A stretch of 64,000 nucleotides of DNA, taken from the NCBI GenBank assembly GCA_036362985.1, contig JAYGXS010000005.1, positions 52,012,992 through 52,076,991 of the forward strand. The letters run 5' to 3'. This document shows, one piece after another, positions 22,380 through 34,200 of the stretch. This stretch comes from Ligula intestinalis. Taxonomy: Eukaryota; Platyhelminthes; Cestoda; Diphyllobothriidea; Diphyllobothriidae. A model generated the notes under the pieces. It had not been told where the DNA came from, did not search any database, and saw nothing but the letters and a program-made list of their open reading frames with translations. A program made the translations under genes and the position numbers. How positions within the stretch are numbered: the stretch's first letter is position 1; each line of letters begins with the position of its first letter.

Positions 22380-22579
22380 ATAATTCTGTATAGTGAGTGA
22401 ATCCGCAAGGCTTGTGTTGAGAACCTTTTGGGAACGGACTCCCGAAAGATGTGGTCCTCTCAGATACTGTTGACATTTTTAAACACAAACTTGATTCTTA
22501 TTTGCTGAGAAACTGTGGCAGATATAATGAACAAAGTATCAGTAGCAGCACCTTGCAACTGGCTCATACTTATCGCTGA
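22380..22579 (+). mobile_element. LINE ORF2 C-terminal tail
   Basis: The frame PFGNGLPKDVVLSDTVDIFK...LDSYLL to TGA at 22577-22579 matches the conserved end of CR1/RTE-type ORF2 (W-N-x-LP-x-x-VV-x-x-x-x-V-x-x-FK-x-x-L-D). Upstream to about 22130 may belong to the same relic but is out of frame. Confidence 0.6.
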
Positions 22580-22699
22580 TGTTAAGCCTAAATTTGTTCA
22601 TTTGTATTATGTACTATTGTTACGGTGGACCTATTATGCGATTTTGGTTATGAATAGGGAGCTCAAGGGCGAAAGCCTTCTTCCCTTAATAAAGTGACT

Positions 22700-25600
22700 T
22701 AAACTCGGAACTTTCCTTTACATTTATCAATCATAGGCTGACTGCGAACCGCTGTTTTGTTTCCTTTTTCATCTTTAAATAAGGATTGCCTGCAGGAAAA
22801 CTTTCTGGAATACACCGAGAATGTTCTCGTATTAAGCTTGAAATGAGGCACTTCGAATACTGCATGTAAATTAATGAGTCGTTGTTCGTATTTTAAATAA
22901 AATAAATAAGATTACGCAACGGGAAAAATATGTTAGAGATAGTCTGACGTCGTAAAAATTGGTGATATAAGTGGACTTGCTTCTGAATAATAAAGAGACT
23001 CGTCTAGGGAACCAGATGTAGAAGATCGTAGCCGTTAGAGTTAACGTCAACAGACCTATATGTAGTCACGAACTGAAATACCTACCACTTACATGACAAT
23101 GACTCCAAGAACTGTAGAGGGCATTGTGAGTTTTAGCTGCTAGTAAATAATTTCGTATTAACTGAAAGAAAGGCATCCCAAGAAATTTTATTTCAAAGAA
23201 AAGCATCGAAAATTTTCAGACCAGTCATTGGACTTTATGACATTAATATTTCATAAAGTGGTCGGTATTCGAGGACGTGACTCTAGCGAGGTCTTTTGAG
23301 GTTAACCTTAACGGCTGCGATCTGCAAGATGAAGTTCCTTAGGTGAAGAGATAATTAATCCTAGGAGTGCCACAGACCACTTTCGATCTGACCGAAAAAA
23401 ACTTTTGGTATTCCGCGATCAGCGGCACCATACTGACCCATCTTGCCTTCACTTGCAAGCCTTGCGTCTGAACGCACGACAAACACTCCAGCAAGTTTTT
23501 GGTCAACCGCTGCTAAAGACATCAGTGTTGCCCAGTCCGCTTGCCACTCCATGTCGATTCGCCGGTTGGGAACCCGTAAGCACGAGAGCAATCAAGGCGT
23601 GCTATTTCATTGCCTGCCTGACAGGCGTCATTACCTGCAGTCAAATCAACCCAACAGCGGATATGGACTAACACTACTTGCATGAAGACACAGCTGAAGA
23701 TCGGCGCATACTTTCCTAAAGTTGCTTTCATGCAGTTAAAAGGTGCTCCAACCTATTGTGTCCTACTAAGTTTTTCATCTATTTCGGACGTCGTCAAGTG
23801 CGCAAACCTGTCTTTACCCTACACCCAGCATCAAACAGTCTTCCGAAATGGTACATGCGACATAAAGGAGAGTCGTCACAACGTCTCCGGGGAAGTAAGC
23901 TTTGCGTCAACAGAGAATAAGCTACGCCAAGAATCATTATGATACGGAACCGCAGGTGCAAAAGTCACGAGAGGTTTTGCGAGGTTTAAGTACATTCGGG
24001 GGAATTTAACCACTACAAACCTAAAACATAGTGCTGGATTGGTGTGAACGATTTTCATCACCATAAAAAAATAATTTGGGGAAGACTGTGAAGCGGGGAT
24101 TAATCGCAATCGCATTTTATAACGGTATTCTTAAAATTCAGTTTACCCTTCTGCGGTCTTTAAAATGACTATTATTTTTCACTTCGCTCTGGTATGATTG
24201 TTCGGTTTTTACCTCCCATTTTTTGACACGCGCATAAATTTTAAGTGAGACACATTATGATGCCCTCCTCCCCCAAACAAGAATATTGTGGCTGAAGGTT
24301 TCTTCCTCTAAGAGCACTCAGCACTAGGGGATGGAAAAATAAGTACGCAAAGTTAAGGGTGCTTGGGGTCGATTAAGAAGTCTAAGTAAGACGATTTGGT
24401 GGAAAGGCCCAAAAGCAGTGAAGAGGATGCAGAAAGAAAATACGCGTAATAGTGCATGTATTATAACTGCAGTTGGTCATACAAAATTTTCAGATTGCAG
24501 GTACTTTTTGCATACAAGATCGGCTTCCTCGGCTGCATAGAAATCGCTGCCGCGGTTATTGGCAAATGTGGACCGCAGAACTTGGAAGACTTTCGTAGGG
24601 CATTACAACACGCTCGAAAGCCTACTTTGAATCCGCATAATGTCCGTTTTTAACATAAAAGGGAGATAAACGCTGTTTATTTTTCTTGAATTCACACTTT
24701 TCTGTCAAAATAGAATGAGTAAATGCGAAGATGGGCATGCAGTTTGTCCAACCTGGCAACCTGTCCTCAGCATCTCATGCAGGAACACATTGCCGTAGAA
24801 TATGATTCAGTATCTCGCTCCTAAGGTAGTTATTCCATGGATCGGTGGACGCGTCTTCTTAAGAGGCTACTTGCCAGATGATATTCAAATGGCAATGTGA
24901 TGAGTAGACATTTCTCCAGGGTAAGCATTGAACTTCCTTGAAAAGCCACACCCGAAATATTGTTTCCCGAGGAAACTTTTCTGCTACTTGCAGAGAGTAA
25001 GGAAGCGGAATTGCAAGCATTTATGTACATTTTGACCCGTTTTTCTTCGAGAAGCGCTCTTTTGCCGCTTCTGTCAGAACACCAAATTAGCAGGACATCG
25101 AAGAACGTTAGGAAAATTTCCGTTTCCAACTCCAACATAAGCCTACGTGAAAAGTGTGCTTGATCGGCTTTGCTCGACTGGCTGTTGTTTTTAACATTTA
25201 TAGCTCAATTACTTATTCCACACGCAATGGTGTTTTTTGGCTTCTGCCTGCGATTGCGCCAGTTGTAGAAGGTGAGTGGCATGCCGAAAATTTTTAAAAC
25301 GCGATTCTTTCCAGTAATAAAAATTTTATTCATGAAAATATTCAATAAAATAACACAAAATGAATAGTAAATACTAGAAATAATTGTAAGTTTACTGTTG
25401 TTTTACTTCCTCACCAAATATATTCTCTAACCAAATTGACTGACCTCGACGTACCCGGGAAGGCAAATAAATAGGAATGACAATCAGGCCCAAATCACTA
25501 GTACTACCGTATTCTTCGAATCCTCAGAAGGACGTCTGTCGACCTAAGACGATCTCCAGCCTGTCGCCCATTTCACTTCTTCCGTGGGTACATTACTAGT
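22700..25600. other. Intergenic, no supported gene
   Basis: Short ORFs only. 24456-24653 (65 residues, KIGFLGCIEIAAAVIGKCGP) looks coding-like and follows a TTTTCAG, but I recognise no family and cannot build a gene around it. Confidence 0.35.
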
Positions 25601-25725
25601 TGCCAAATCGTATGTTGAATATCTTATTTTGCAATGCAAACATGAGCTTATACTGGAATTCCAGTATATTTTAATAAAAATATACTGGAAACATGCATTA
25701 TACGATATTTAACGTACGGTTTGGC
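25601..25725. repeat. Palindromic MITE-like element
   Basis: The outer arms 25601-25622 and 25704-25725 are inverted copies with about three or four mismatches (ends GCCAAA/TTTGGC). Inside, 25649-25668 is a perfect 20-bp palindrome centred on GAATTC, and TATACTGGAA occurs once more at 25681. Confidence 0.6.
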
Positions 25726-25729
25726 AAAA

Positions 25730-27049
25730 ACATGTAAAATTTATTAAAAATTGCTGCACTTTCGAGTTTTTTATATTTTTCTTATGGCTAGTTCAAACTA
25801 CTTTAAATATTTTCGAATAACTTAATCTATGTAATGCCAAAACGACCAGTTTTAGATCATCGTTAGCAATATGTTATAAATCAGACAGCCCCTTGACGGA
25901 GGAAGACGGGGATTGTGCTGCCAGGGATAGTGTATGTGCAAATGTCAGTGTTCTGCCACCTACACAACGACCGTTTTGTGGGCAGTCCTTTGAAGGCTGC
26001 GTCTGAAAGTAACATTTCAGCTTAAGTTGTCGGTTTCTTAAAATAATGATATCAGTATGGTGGTTTATTAATGCTCGCCCAACGCGCTTGTCACGTAGGC
26101 GTCCATTCAGATGCCAACGGGTGTTGTATTCCTATTAAAGTATGATGGCGGGGCCATCGCCAAACCTTCTGGTGTCCATTTTCCGGTGGCAGTTGCTCTA
26201 ACAAGGCTGCTTTTATGGAAACGAGGGTTTGAGTGCTGCCGCATTAGCCAATCAAAGTGCTCCCTTCTGTTCACTGCTGTATTTTCTCTGTAGTTACTAG
26301 GTTTAGCTACTATTTTGCTGGAGATGTTACCAAAGGATGATGCCCTGTGCACAAAAAGCATGCAACTTGAGATATATATCGATTTATAACAGCCATATAA
26401 AAGTGTTTCGGTTCAAGAGATGTGTTCTGCCTAACGTAACAGCCACTGACTGTTTTTTTTTAAACGAAACAGTTCAACAGCCACAGTTTACATATATTTT
26501 AGACTAGGAGTCTTCGACTACCGGGAAAGCAGCAGGGTGACGTAAGTGACTCCTGGCTACAAACAGCGTTTAATTTCCGCTGGGGTGATACAAATATTTC
26601 CTTGTATGCTAAACTTTTGAGAAAACATGCCATTGTGTGGCACCGAAACAGTCAACTCGTCCACCACTCTGACGTGTGCCGGTTATCGTTTTCAGTATCT
26701 TCGTCTTAATGCCGCTGTATGGCGTAGGCTGGCGACTGCTCTTGGTAGCCAGAGAAGTATCATTCAAGTTTTTGTCGTCATTGGCGTCTAATTTATGGAG
26801 CAATTCAATGAATCGCCTTCATCCAAAATTCTGTAGTTTTTGAGAATGTGTCTGTCCACTCAATAACTTCGCAGTACTTATATGCATGCCATTGTTCCGT
26901 AGAACGACGGCGGATAATAGCTGCTACCTAGAAAATTCTGTCGACTGGCACCATTAATTAAGCAGAAAGTTAAGACTCGTTGTTATTCATTATTTTGCGA
27001 TCATAAGTGCTCATAACTTGACAAATTTTCGTAAACATTAGACTGCAGG
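25730..27049. other. Intergenic, nothing recognised
   Basis: An 84-codon minus-strand frame (26361-26107) has no recognisable motif. The rest is AT-rich. Confidence 0.35.
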
Positions 27050-27420
27050 ACCGATAAGTATCAGTTTCAGTGTATTGAGGGATGTGTAGGTAAATTTCCT
27101 TCGAGTTCCCTTTTTGTACATATGTGTAGCGGTAGCAGAAAAACTGTATCTTAGACCAGTTGTCCTGAGTCTTGGGATGAAAAAATAGGAGCAGATGATG
27201 AAATAGTTCCTTAGGGATTTTTAGGAGAAAAACTGTCGCTCTTGTGGGGGGAATGTGCAGGATTTAGAAGAAAAAAGAGAAAAAATCGTCCGATTTTTTT
27301 TGGGGGAGGGGATCCAACGGTGGGGAGGGGGGCATGGCAAAAGTTCCCAGGATCATCACCGTATGGAAGCTGCGACTTGATTCTTCCTAGCTGATTGCAG
27401 ATTAGTTTTAGTGTACTGCA
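27050..27420 (-). repeat. CR1-type LINE 3' region (copy b)
   Basis: Matches 10640-10960 in order (TATTGAGGG, TTTGTACATATGTG, GATGAAA(A)AATAGGAGCAGA, TTTTTAGGAGAAAAACTG, AGGATCATCACCGT, GATTCTTCC). No LINE coding part follows. Strand is given by analogy with copy a. Confidence 0.6.
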
Positions 27421-27932
27421 TCAGGGGCTTGCTTGGAGCCTGGTGACTGCACCTGAGTACACGTTAAATAGTATCACCGCTCCAGTAAGTTTGCATCGTC
27501 GTCCTGAATTTCAAATGCAGAGGGACGATTCAATGTCGTGCATATCATCCCCGTATCCTGTTTGGTAAAGAGATTTTTTCATCGTTGTCTTTGTTTTACT
27601 TTCATAAAGTCAATATCGCTGACCCTAGTGCATTTATATGTTTCGTTCGTTTAACTCATTCTTCAAGGTACCTAGTTTACCAGTGAACAGTTCTTGATTA
27701 AGGAGTATCACTCGGTCACTTGCACAAAATTTGCCATTCGGGGCCGCAATATGCGCTGTTCTTTCTTTTTTGCTTGGACGGAGCGTTTGGTGGGTTTGTT
27801 GCAGACCAAAAGAAAAAAACATCCTATTTGAAACCAGTTTGCCATACATAAGGTCACAGAATCACGATAGTTTGTTACCGTTAGTTTAAAAAAACTTTTA
27901 CCCGCAAGGAAATGTTATTTTTTCTCCTTTAG

Positions 27933-28209
27933 GCATCACCATGCGAAACGTTCTTCTGAAGCTCCTCGCTCTCTTCTTGTGTTGGTGGCGTTGGTGGAAA
28001 TATTATGATAGCAATTTGACACAGTGTTACAGTCTCAATGCTATGGGCTCGAAAACGGCCTACGTGAATAATGGTCTTGTATCATCTCGAGAGCCGTACA
28101 AAACTGACCGTCTTGTGCATGTGAATATGCTGTTTCGGCACGGAACCAGATCACCAGACGAAAATTTTATAAAAAAGATGGAGAAGTTGGCGGAACGCTT
28201 TGAGTCTCG
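27933..28209 (+). CDS. MINPP1: MINPP exon 1: start codon, signal sequence, RHGTRSP
   Basis: ATG at 27941 is only 8 nt after a strong acceptor (TTTTTTCTCCTTTAG ending 27932), so the 5' end is made by a 5' UTR intron or by spliced-leader addition. Donor GTAAGA is at 28210. The nucleophile motif is at residues 66-72. Confidence 0.85.
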
Positions 28210-31200
28210 GTAAGACTCTTAACCACTTTTTACTACGTCCTTCACAGACCTTACAAAATCCCAGTAAAACTGAGGGTCGTGTAGATCCTGAAATGTTTTG
28301 AATGTATTTATATTGCTGTAGATATTTGATGATTTTTACGTAAAACAAACTTTTCCGAACACGCTAATTGACCCTTTATCTGAAAGATCGACACTAGAGG
28401 TACAGTGTTTTCCAAATGACCTTTTCGAAGTTTTAGCGAATGAAATTAGGAAGAATTGTCTTTTTAGATAGCGGTTGCCCTGATTTTTCACGTACTTGCC
28501 AAAAGAAGACACTTATGTCGACGGTGTGCTAGCAAATATGTCACTCCGTCCCCCCAGTATGTAGGTTACTTGATCTATGCGCAAATCCCTCCGACATATA
28601 TGGAGCCGGGCTTGTGTATGTTCACCTGATTCCTGTCTCTTTGCAGCAAGGAATTATCTGATTTTAAATTCACCTTCAACTGCCGCGATTCGAAATCAAA
28701 GCAACTATTGCCACCTGGTGTACAGGAATTGGAAGATCTTGGACTCCGTTGGCGCGACCGTATCCCTGAAAATTTTCACAAACCGTCCACCGCGGAGGTC
28801 TATGTTAGTCCCACACCGCGAACTCGGGACAGTGCAAGGGCTTTCATCAGCAAAGTACGCGATCTCCATTTTACAGCCTTACTATTTATGTATTTAAATG
28901 ATAAACTAATTTCCTCTTCCTTCAAGTCTTACCGCGAGGCATGTAATATCCCAGTCAAGGTCTTTGTCGCCTTACTTAAACACCCGTTATTCGATTACAA
29001 TATTTTTTAAAATTCGCATAATTTAATACGTTTACCACCTTTCTCGTCCGTAAATGTTTTTAACCATTTTTGAAAATACCGTAAGTTTGCGTTACTGCTG
29101 CAGTCTTCTAAACTGGCCAACTGATAATGTTTCATGCGGGATGAACAGAAACGACAAATCTGGAAATAGTGAAGGCCCTGGAACCTCATCGGGGACTTGC
29201 AAAACTCTTTTGAGTCAGATTGTAATGTAAACCATCGTTTTTCTCACTTAGACAGATGGAATGTAGGACATAAACGACTAATTTATGAGACGGACAACTT
29301 AACACGTTTGCAAACGTGGTTAGCCGCCTTGTTTTGATAACATAATGTGACCTTCAGATATTGCCAAATCAGTACTCTCGGCTTCATTAAAGTCGAAGCC
29401 GGTGAATTTCACTCGAGCTACCTTTTGCGATCGAATGCCATCAGGGCCTTAAGTCTTCTCTCGCCTTTCATGCACAGTCCAGCGTTCCCAATCTCACTGG
29501 ATGAACGTCCGGTATATACGGGTCTTTAAGATGATTACGAAATTGTGATGGATCCACAAGTGAGTCATTAGGACTACAAACGCAGTGTACACTTGAGAAA
29601 TTCGTATAATAGTATCGCCCTTACCCTGTCCACTTGGCAGCATTATCTCTTCAATCGATTTGACACTTTCTACTCCTGTCAATTACTAACTATTAATTGT
29701 CAGCGGTATCACATCTTGGTCAGCAGTGTGATATTAAACTACCCATATATGTATCGTGTGAAGTGATCTATCACACTGCATTCTGTAGGTTGTTAGATCC
29801 TAACGGCACTAACGCAAAAATTAAGGGTTGACGGTCCTTACAGCCGAATTTGTCGTCATTTTAGAGAGTGTTTGAAACATATTCTTGACATGTATAGATT
29901 TGAGCTATCAGGAGTGAAAAGTAAAATTTAATTGAGTTGCTCCAGCCACTCGCAGACGAATGATTTCAGTGGTGGCTAGTTGTTGGCAACTTAGGACCAC
30001 TAGCATCACATAATACACCACAAGCGCTTTTTAGTTGACTATGGCTGTGAAATATGACCATCAGGTTCGATGAAGTCCAGCATGTGCTCAAAAGCAGAGA
30101 TGGTTATGGAGCTAAATTTGATATTATAGTAAACTAGACGCGCAACTGTCTACCACATTCTAACTGTAACCGTTTTGACTGGTGGCAAGACTGAAGTCGA
30201 GATGACCGAAGTAGGCTTTGGGCGGAAGCTGCTTTCAGCAGATGCAGCCTTAAACACCGCCTAACTTAGATTTTAGTGACAGTACACTTTGCTCGGGTAC
30301 TACTGCACTGTCTGCCCTCGTTCATCTGCAGTAGGTGTCGATCCAGACTCTAGTAAGCTAGAGCTGGTACTGCAACTACCACTACTGCTATTTCTAATAC
30401 TACTACCTTGTGTGTAACTGACTGATGCTATTTGCTGGTACTATAACTTATTGCTTTTAAGTCAGAAATGACGCTGATTAAATTCAGCACTTGACTCATA
30501 TCCCCTCAATCTCGGCAAGTAGTCTTGTAGAACTGGTGCTGGCACTGACGCCACCATTTGTAAGAGGTGACGCTGATTAAGCAAACGCTGGGGTTTATTT
30601 TTCCTTGGTCTTAAAATAGAGTTTGACTCTAGGTTTGCGTTTTTCAGGTTCGTACAGTAGCCGCCGGTTATTAAGCCCACGGTTAGTAGGCCCAGCCACT
30701 TATTAAGCCAAATTTGGTCTGGGCCCGAGGTGGACTTAATAACCGGTGACTACTGTACATGCTAAGGGCCCTGAGCACAACAGTGATTACCATGATTTCC
30801 GCACTCTCAACTCTATGCATCGAGCTGTATACGTTTCTACTGGGTATGGACTAAGCTACTGCTGCTACAGGTAAGTGCCTAAGCAAAAAAATCCTCGTTC
30901 ATAGCAATCATGCTTACTAAGGCCAGTCGATAGTATACTAAAAGTAATGCTTGTGTGCTTATTTTAAGGGTCGCACCCAGTATGCACTCCTACTCTATGT
31001 TAGGAAATAGTGGTTAGCATTTGGATACTGCACAAATCCTACCATATCCTCTTATCATGCAGTTTTCTGCGGTTCGTGCTACTACTTCTTTTTATGTAGT
31101 AGTACTGACTATTCCGAGAAAGTACATTTTTTTTGAGGCCTCGATTTCCGCCCTCGCATGTCTATCCATCAGGCTGACATGTCCTGGTTTAGCCTAACGC

Positions 31201-34200
31201 TACTAAGTAATATCCCAAGTACTATCAAGCCTTAATGTCGCATGGTGATATTTCCAGATGAGGATGTAGGCTTTCCATTTATTCTCCTTTTTCCCGAGAT
31301 GACTAAGGTAGTTTTGGCGTGTACGTGATTCTTGTCCAGGGAAGCTCAGATAGGCAGACGGGTGCAGGTTTGCTTTTGTAATGGCAATTTGTGGTTATCC
31401 CGAGCAGAGTATCCACTGAGTAGCCGTCATCGCGTTTTTTGACGGCTAATGTCGATCGACCGCTATGATAAATTGAGAGTGCTAATGGTAATCCTCTTTG
31501 TAGGTGAGCCTGTGACCGATTTTTTCCTTAGCCTTTTTCGATCGGATTCTACACACCGAACAGCATTGCGTGCTGGGATTACAGTCATTTTGACACATAC
31601 AACTAAGACCTTGGAAACAGTTTGAGTAGCCCCAGGTTTGCTGTTGTAGGACACTTCCCAGGTGGTGGCCTTGTGATTATTGCCGGCCCAGCAGCCGATC
31701 TACAGCCTCGAGTACCCAGGCCTCTTTCCATCCCGCAGCTATATTTTGACCGAATGGCTGAGGCAATTTTTGGAGCCATGATTGCACAAGCTCCGGTATT
31801 GAAATCCTTTTGAGATCTCAGAGGTGTAGGCACATACTTGAACCATGCATATCACGCACACAGACACATCACAACATAAAATCGAAATAACATGAACATG
31901 TCGTAGCGTAGTAATTTATCTATAGACGATAAGCTTTTGGCATAGAGAGATGGTATGACTTGTGCTGTTGCTCAAGTAGCGCTTTTGCTAACCCATAAGA
32001 TAAGCATTATCCTTTGAACAGATTTGGAGTGTCTACTGGTTTGCCGACCTCCTACAGCTATACCCAGGCTGGCCGCGCGAGAAGCGTGCCGCTTCTGGCA
32101 GCGGTTGCCAAGTGTGCGGGGACGAAGGGCAGGCAGCGTGAGTCAACAGTGGCAGGCTCCCACAATACTATTTGGTGGCCTTAGTAGCATGAGTACTGGA
32201 GTTTATATTTTAACATAGGCCCGCATTTCCAACACCAGCTCCTAGCCCAGAGGGGGGATTTTTAAACTTGAGAAAGTATTTCACATGACAAGGGAAAAAA
32301 CCGCGTCTGGGATCTCTCTCACGGTCAAGTGCAAGCTTAGAGGCTATGTAAATTTTCTTCGGGCCCTAACCACTAAGATAAATCGACAGTTATCCATCCC
32401 ATCTCGCCCGAGTGGATCCTCGCTGATGTGTTGTGAAGGGAGCTGAAAGCACCCTGGTGCCACACCAGGCAGCTTTCCGCAAAAGGAAACTCTCGATGCG
32501 AGAAACGCTGTCAATCTTTCCCAACCTCCCTTCGCATCCCTCATATACCCATGGAGGAACCTTTAGGGGGCGGGCAAGCATGTCTGATCGACAATGACAT
32601 GAATATTTATCAGCCACCTGGTTTGTTGTTTCAATGCTGAAGTGTGAATCTCTACCGTCCCTTTATCCTTGCCAAGAACCAGTCACTAGTAATCGCTGCG
32701 CCGCGCCGTTTGCTGTAGCCAGTTCACTGATGTAGAATGAAATGTGAGGAAGGTTATTGACGCGGCATTTCACCCTTCAACCCTGTCGACACGGGAACTA
32801 CTATCATAATCTCCGAGCAGCCCTCCCGTAATCCGGGTTTCGTCCTAGGGTAACACGCAAAAAAAGAAGTAGGGCAGTCTTTGGTGAAGTCCATAATGAC
32901 GTGGCCATGTTTATCTATCTGGCTTAACTAGCTAATGCTCGAATGCAAGGTCCTAATGTACCTCCTACCTTCTTCAGAATCATTCACTGATAGTCGGTGT
33001 TCTGCAACATCAGGGCTCATGTTAACGTAAGAGTGAGCCACTTGTTAAGAATATTTCACACATTCGTAAGATGACAGGCTGATGGGTGTTATTTGACGGG
33101 CGAATACGAGGCACGGCCGTTGGCCTCACCGTGCCTTTACAACAGTACACGTGAAAACATATTTGGGCAAAAGTAGATGATGCAGTCCCACTCATTTACT
33201 CCTAGTCCCAGCATTTTGTCGTGCAAAAACGGTGGTAATTGAGTTTTGGGGGTAGGGAAATAGGATAGGTGGAGAAGGAAAGTTGTAGAAGACGGTGAAA
33301 AGTGAAAAAATTGTACTCGAATTTGCTTCCCGCGACCGCTGAAAGTAAGTTGCTCTGCAGGTATATTGAAAGTGTGCGCGCTGCTTCGCGCCACAGACTA
33401 CACTAATCTAACTCCAGAACGGTAATTTGGATCTCAGGCAAATTAAAGTAAACGAATTCCTAACCACCATTTCAAGCTTTCCGGAAATTCAAGAAACCTG
33501 AATTTTGATAACCAGGTTTTTCCACAATAAGTTAAATGATAATACCAATAAGGAAAGTCTGCAGATATAAATCAACAACACTTCTAAATACAGGTAAAAA
33601 TGAATTTAGCATTTATAGAAGCATATTAAACTGCGTGTTTTAACTTTCCGTCCATAAAACCCTTTAAACAAATGTTAGTAGGAAAACATGCAGGTTGTAG
33701 GGATTAATGAGTGAGGCTAAATAAGCTACCGCTGCTCATATTTGGACTCGCGGGTTGAAAGAGAGCAATTAGTAATCATGGGTGCTGGAGAAATCATCTT
33801 GGCTATCGTAGGCTTAGCTAAGTTTGAGAAATTACAGTACAGTTGGCCATCTATTTGGTGTTCAGCGCGTCCTATGTTTAACTTTGATACGTACAGGGTA
33901 ACCCTCGTCTTACTTCAGTTCAAGTTGGCTTTGATGAAGACATTTGGGGGCTCGGCAAAAGGGGTATTTTTCCTACCTACTATTACCAGGCTGCATGCGA
34001 GAGTGACGGTCAGTGTAGATTTGTGATTTACATAGTAAGCAAAACCATGAAAATACCTCCGTAAATATCTGGAGTCAAGTCCTCAATACTTCCCCAACAA
34101 GATCATAAAGATAACTGGTGCTGCTTTCACCTTGCATAAATGCCGTGTCTCTCACGGATCCTTTCATGCTACCGTCGCAAAAAACGCTATCTGACTTTAG

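Noticed and set aside
24456..24653. Terminal exon of an unknown membrane protein
   Set aside because: Coding-like composition only; no second exon, family or poly(A) signal could be tied to it.
29347..29529. MINPP exon
   Set aside because: It follows a CAG but shows no MINPP-like sequence in any frame, and the phase-0 frame has an early stop.
32021..32127. MINPP exon between AACAG and GTGAGT
   Set aside because: One frame has a PPT...L...C pattern slightly like the family, but its phase does not fit exon 2, and the other frames are equally open.
33742..34026. 94-codon ORF as a gene
   Set aside because: No motif, no splice or poly(A) context; inside a MINPP intron.
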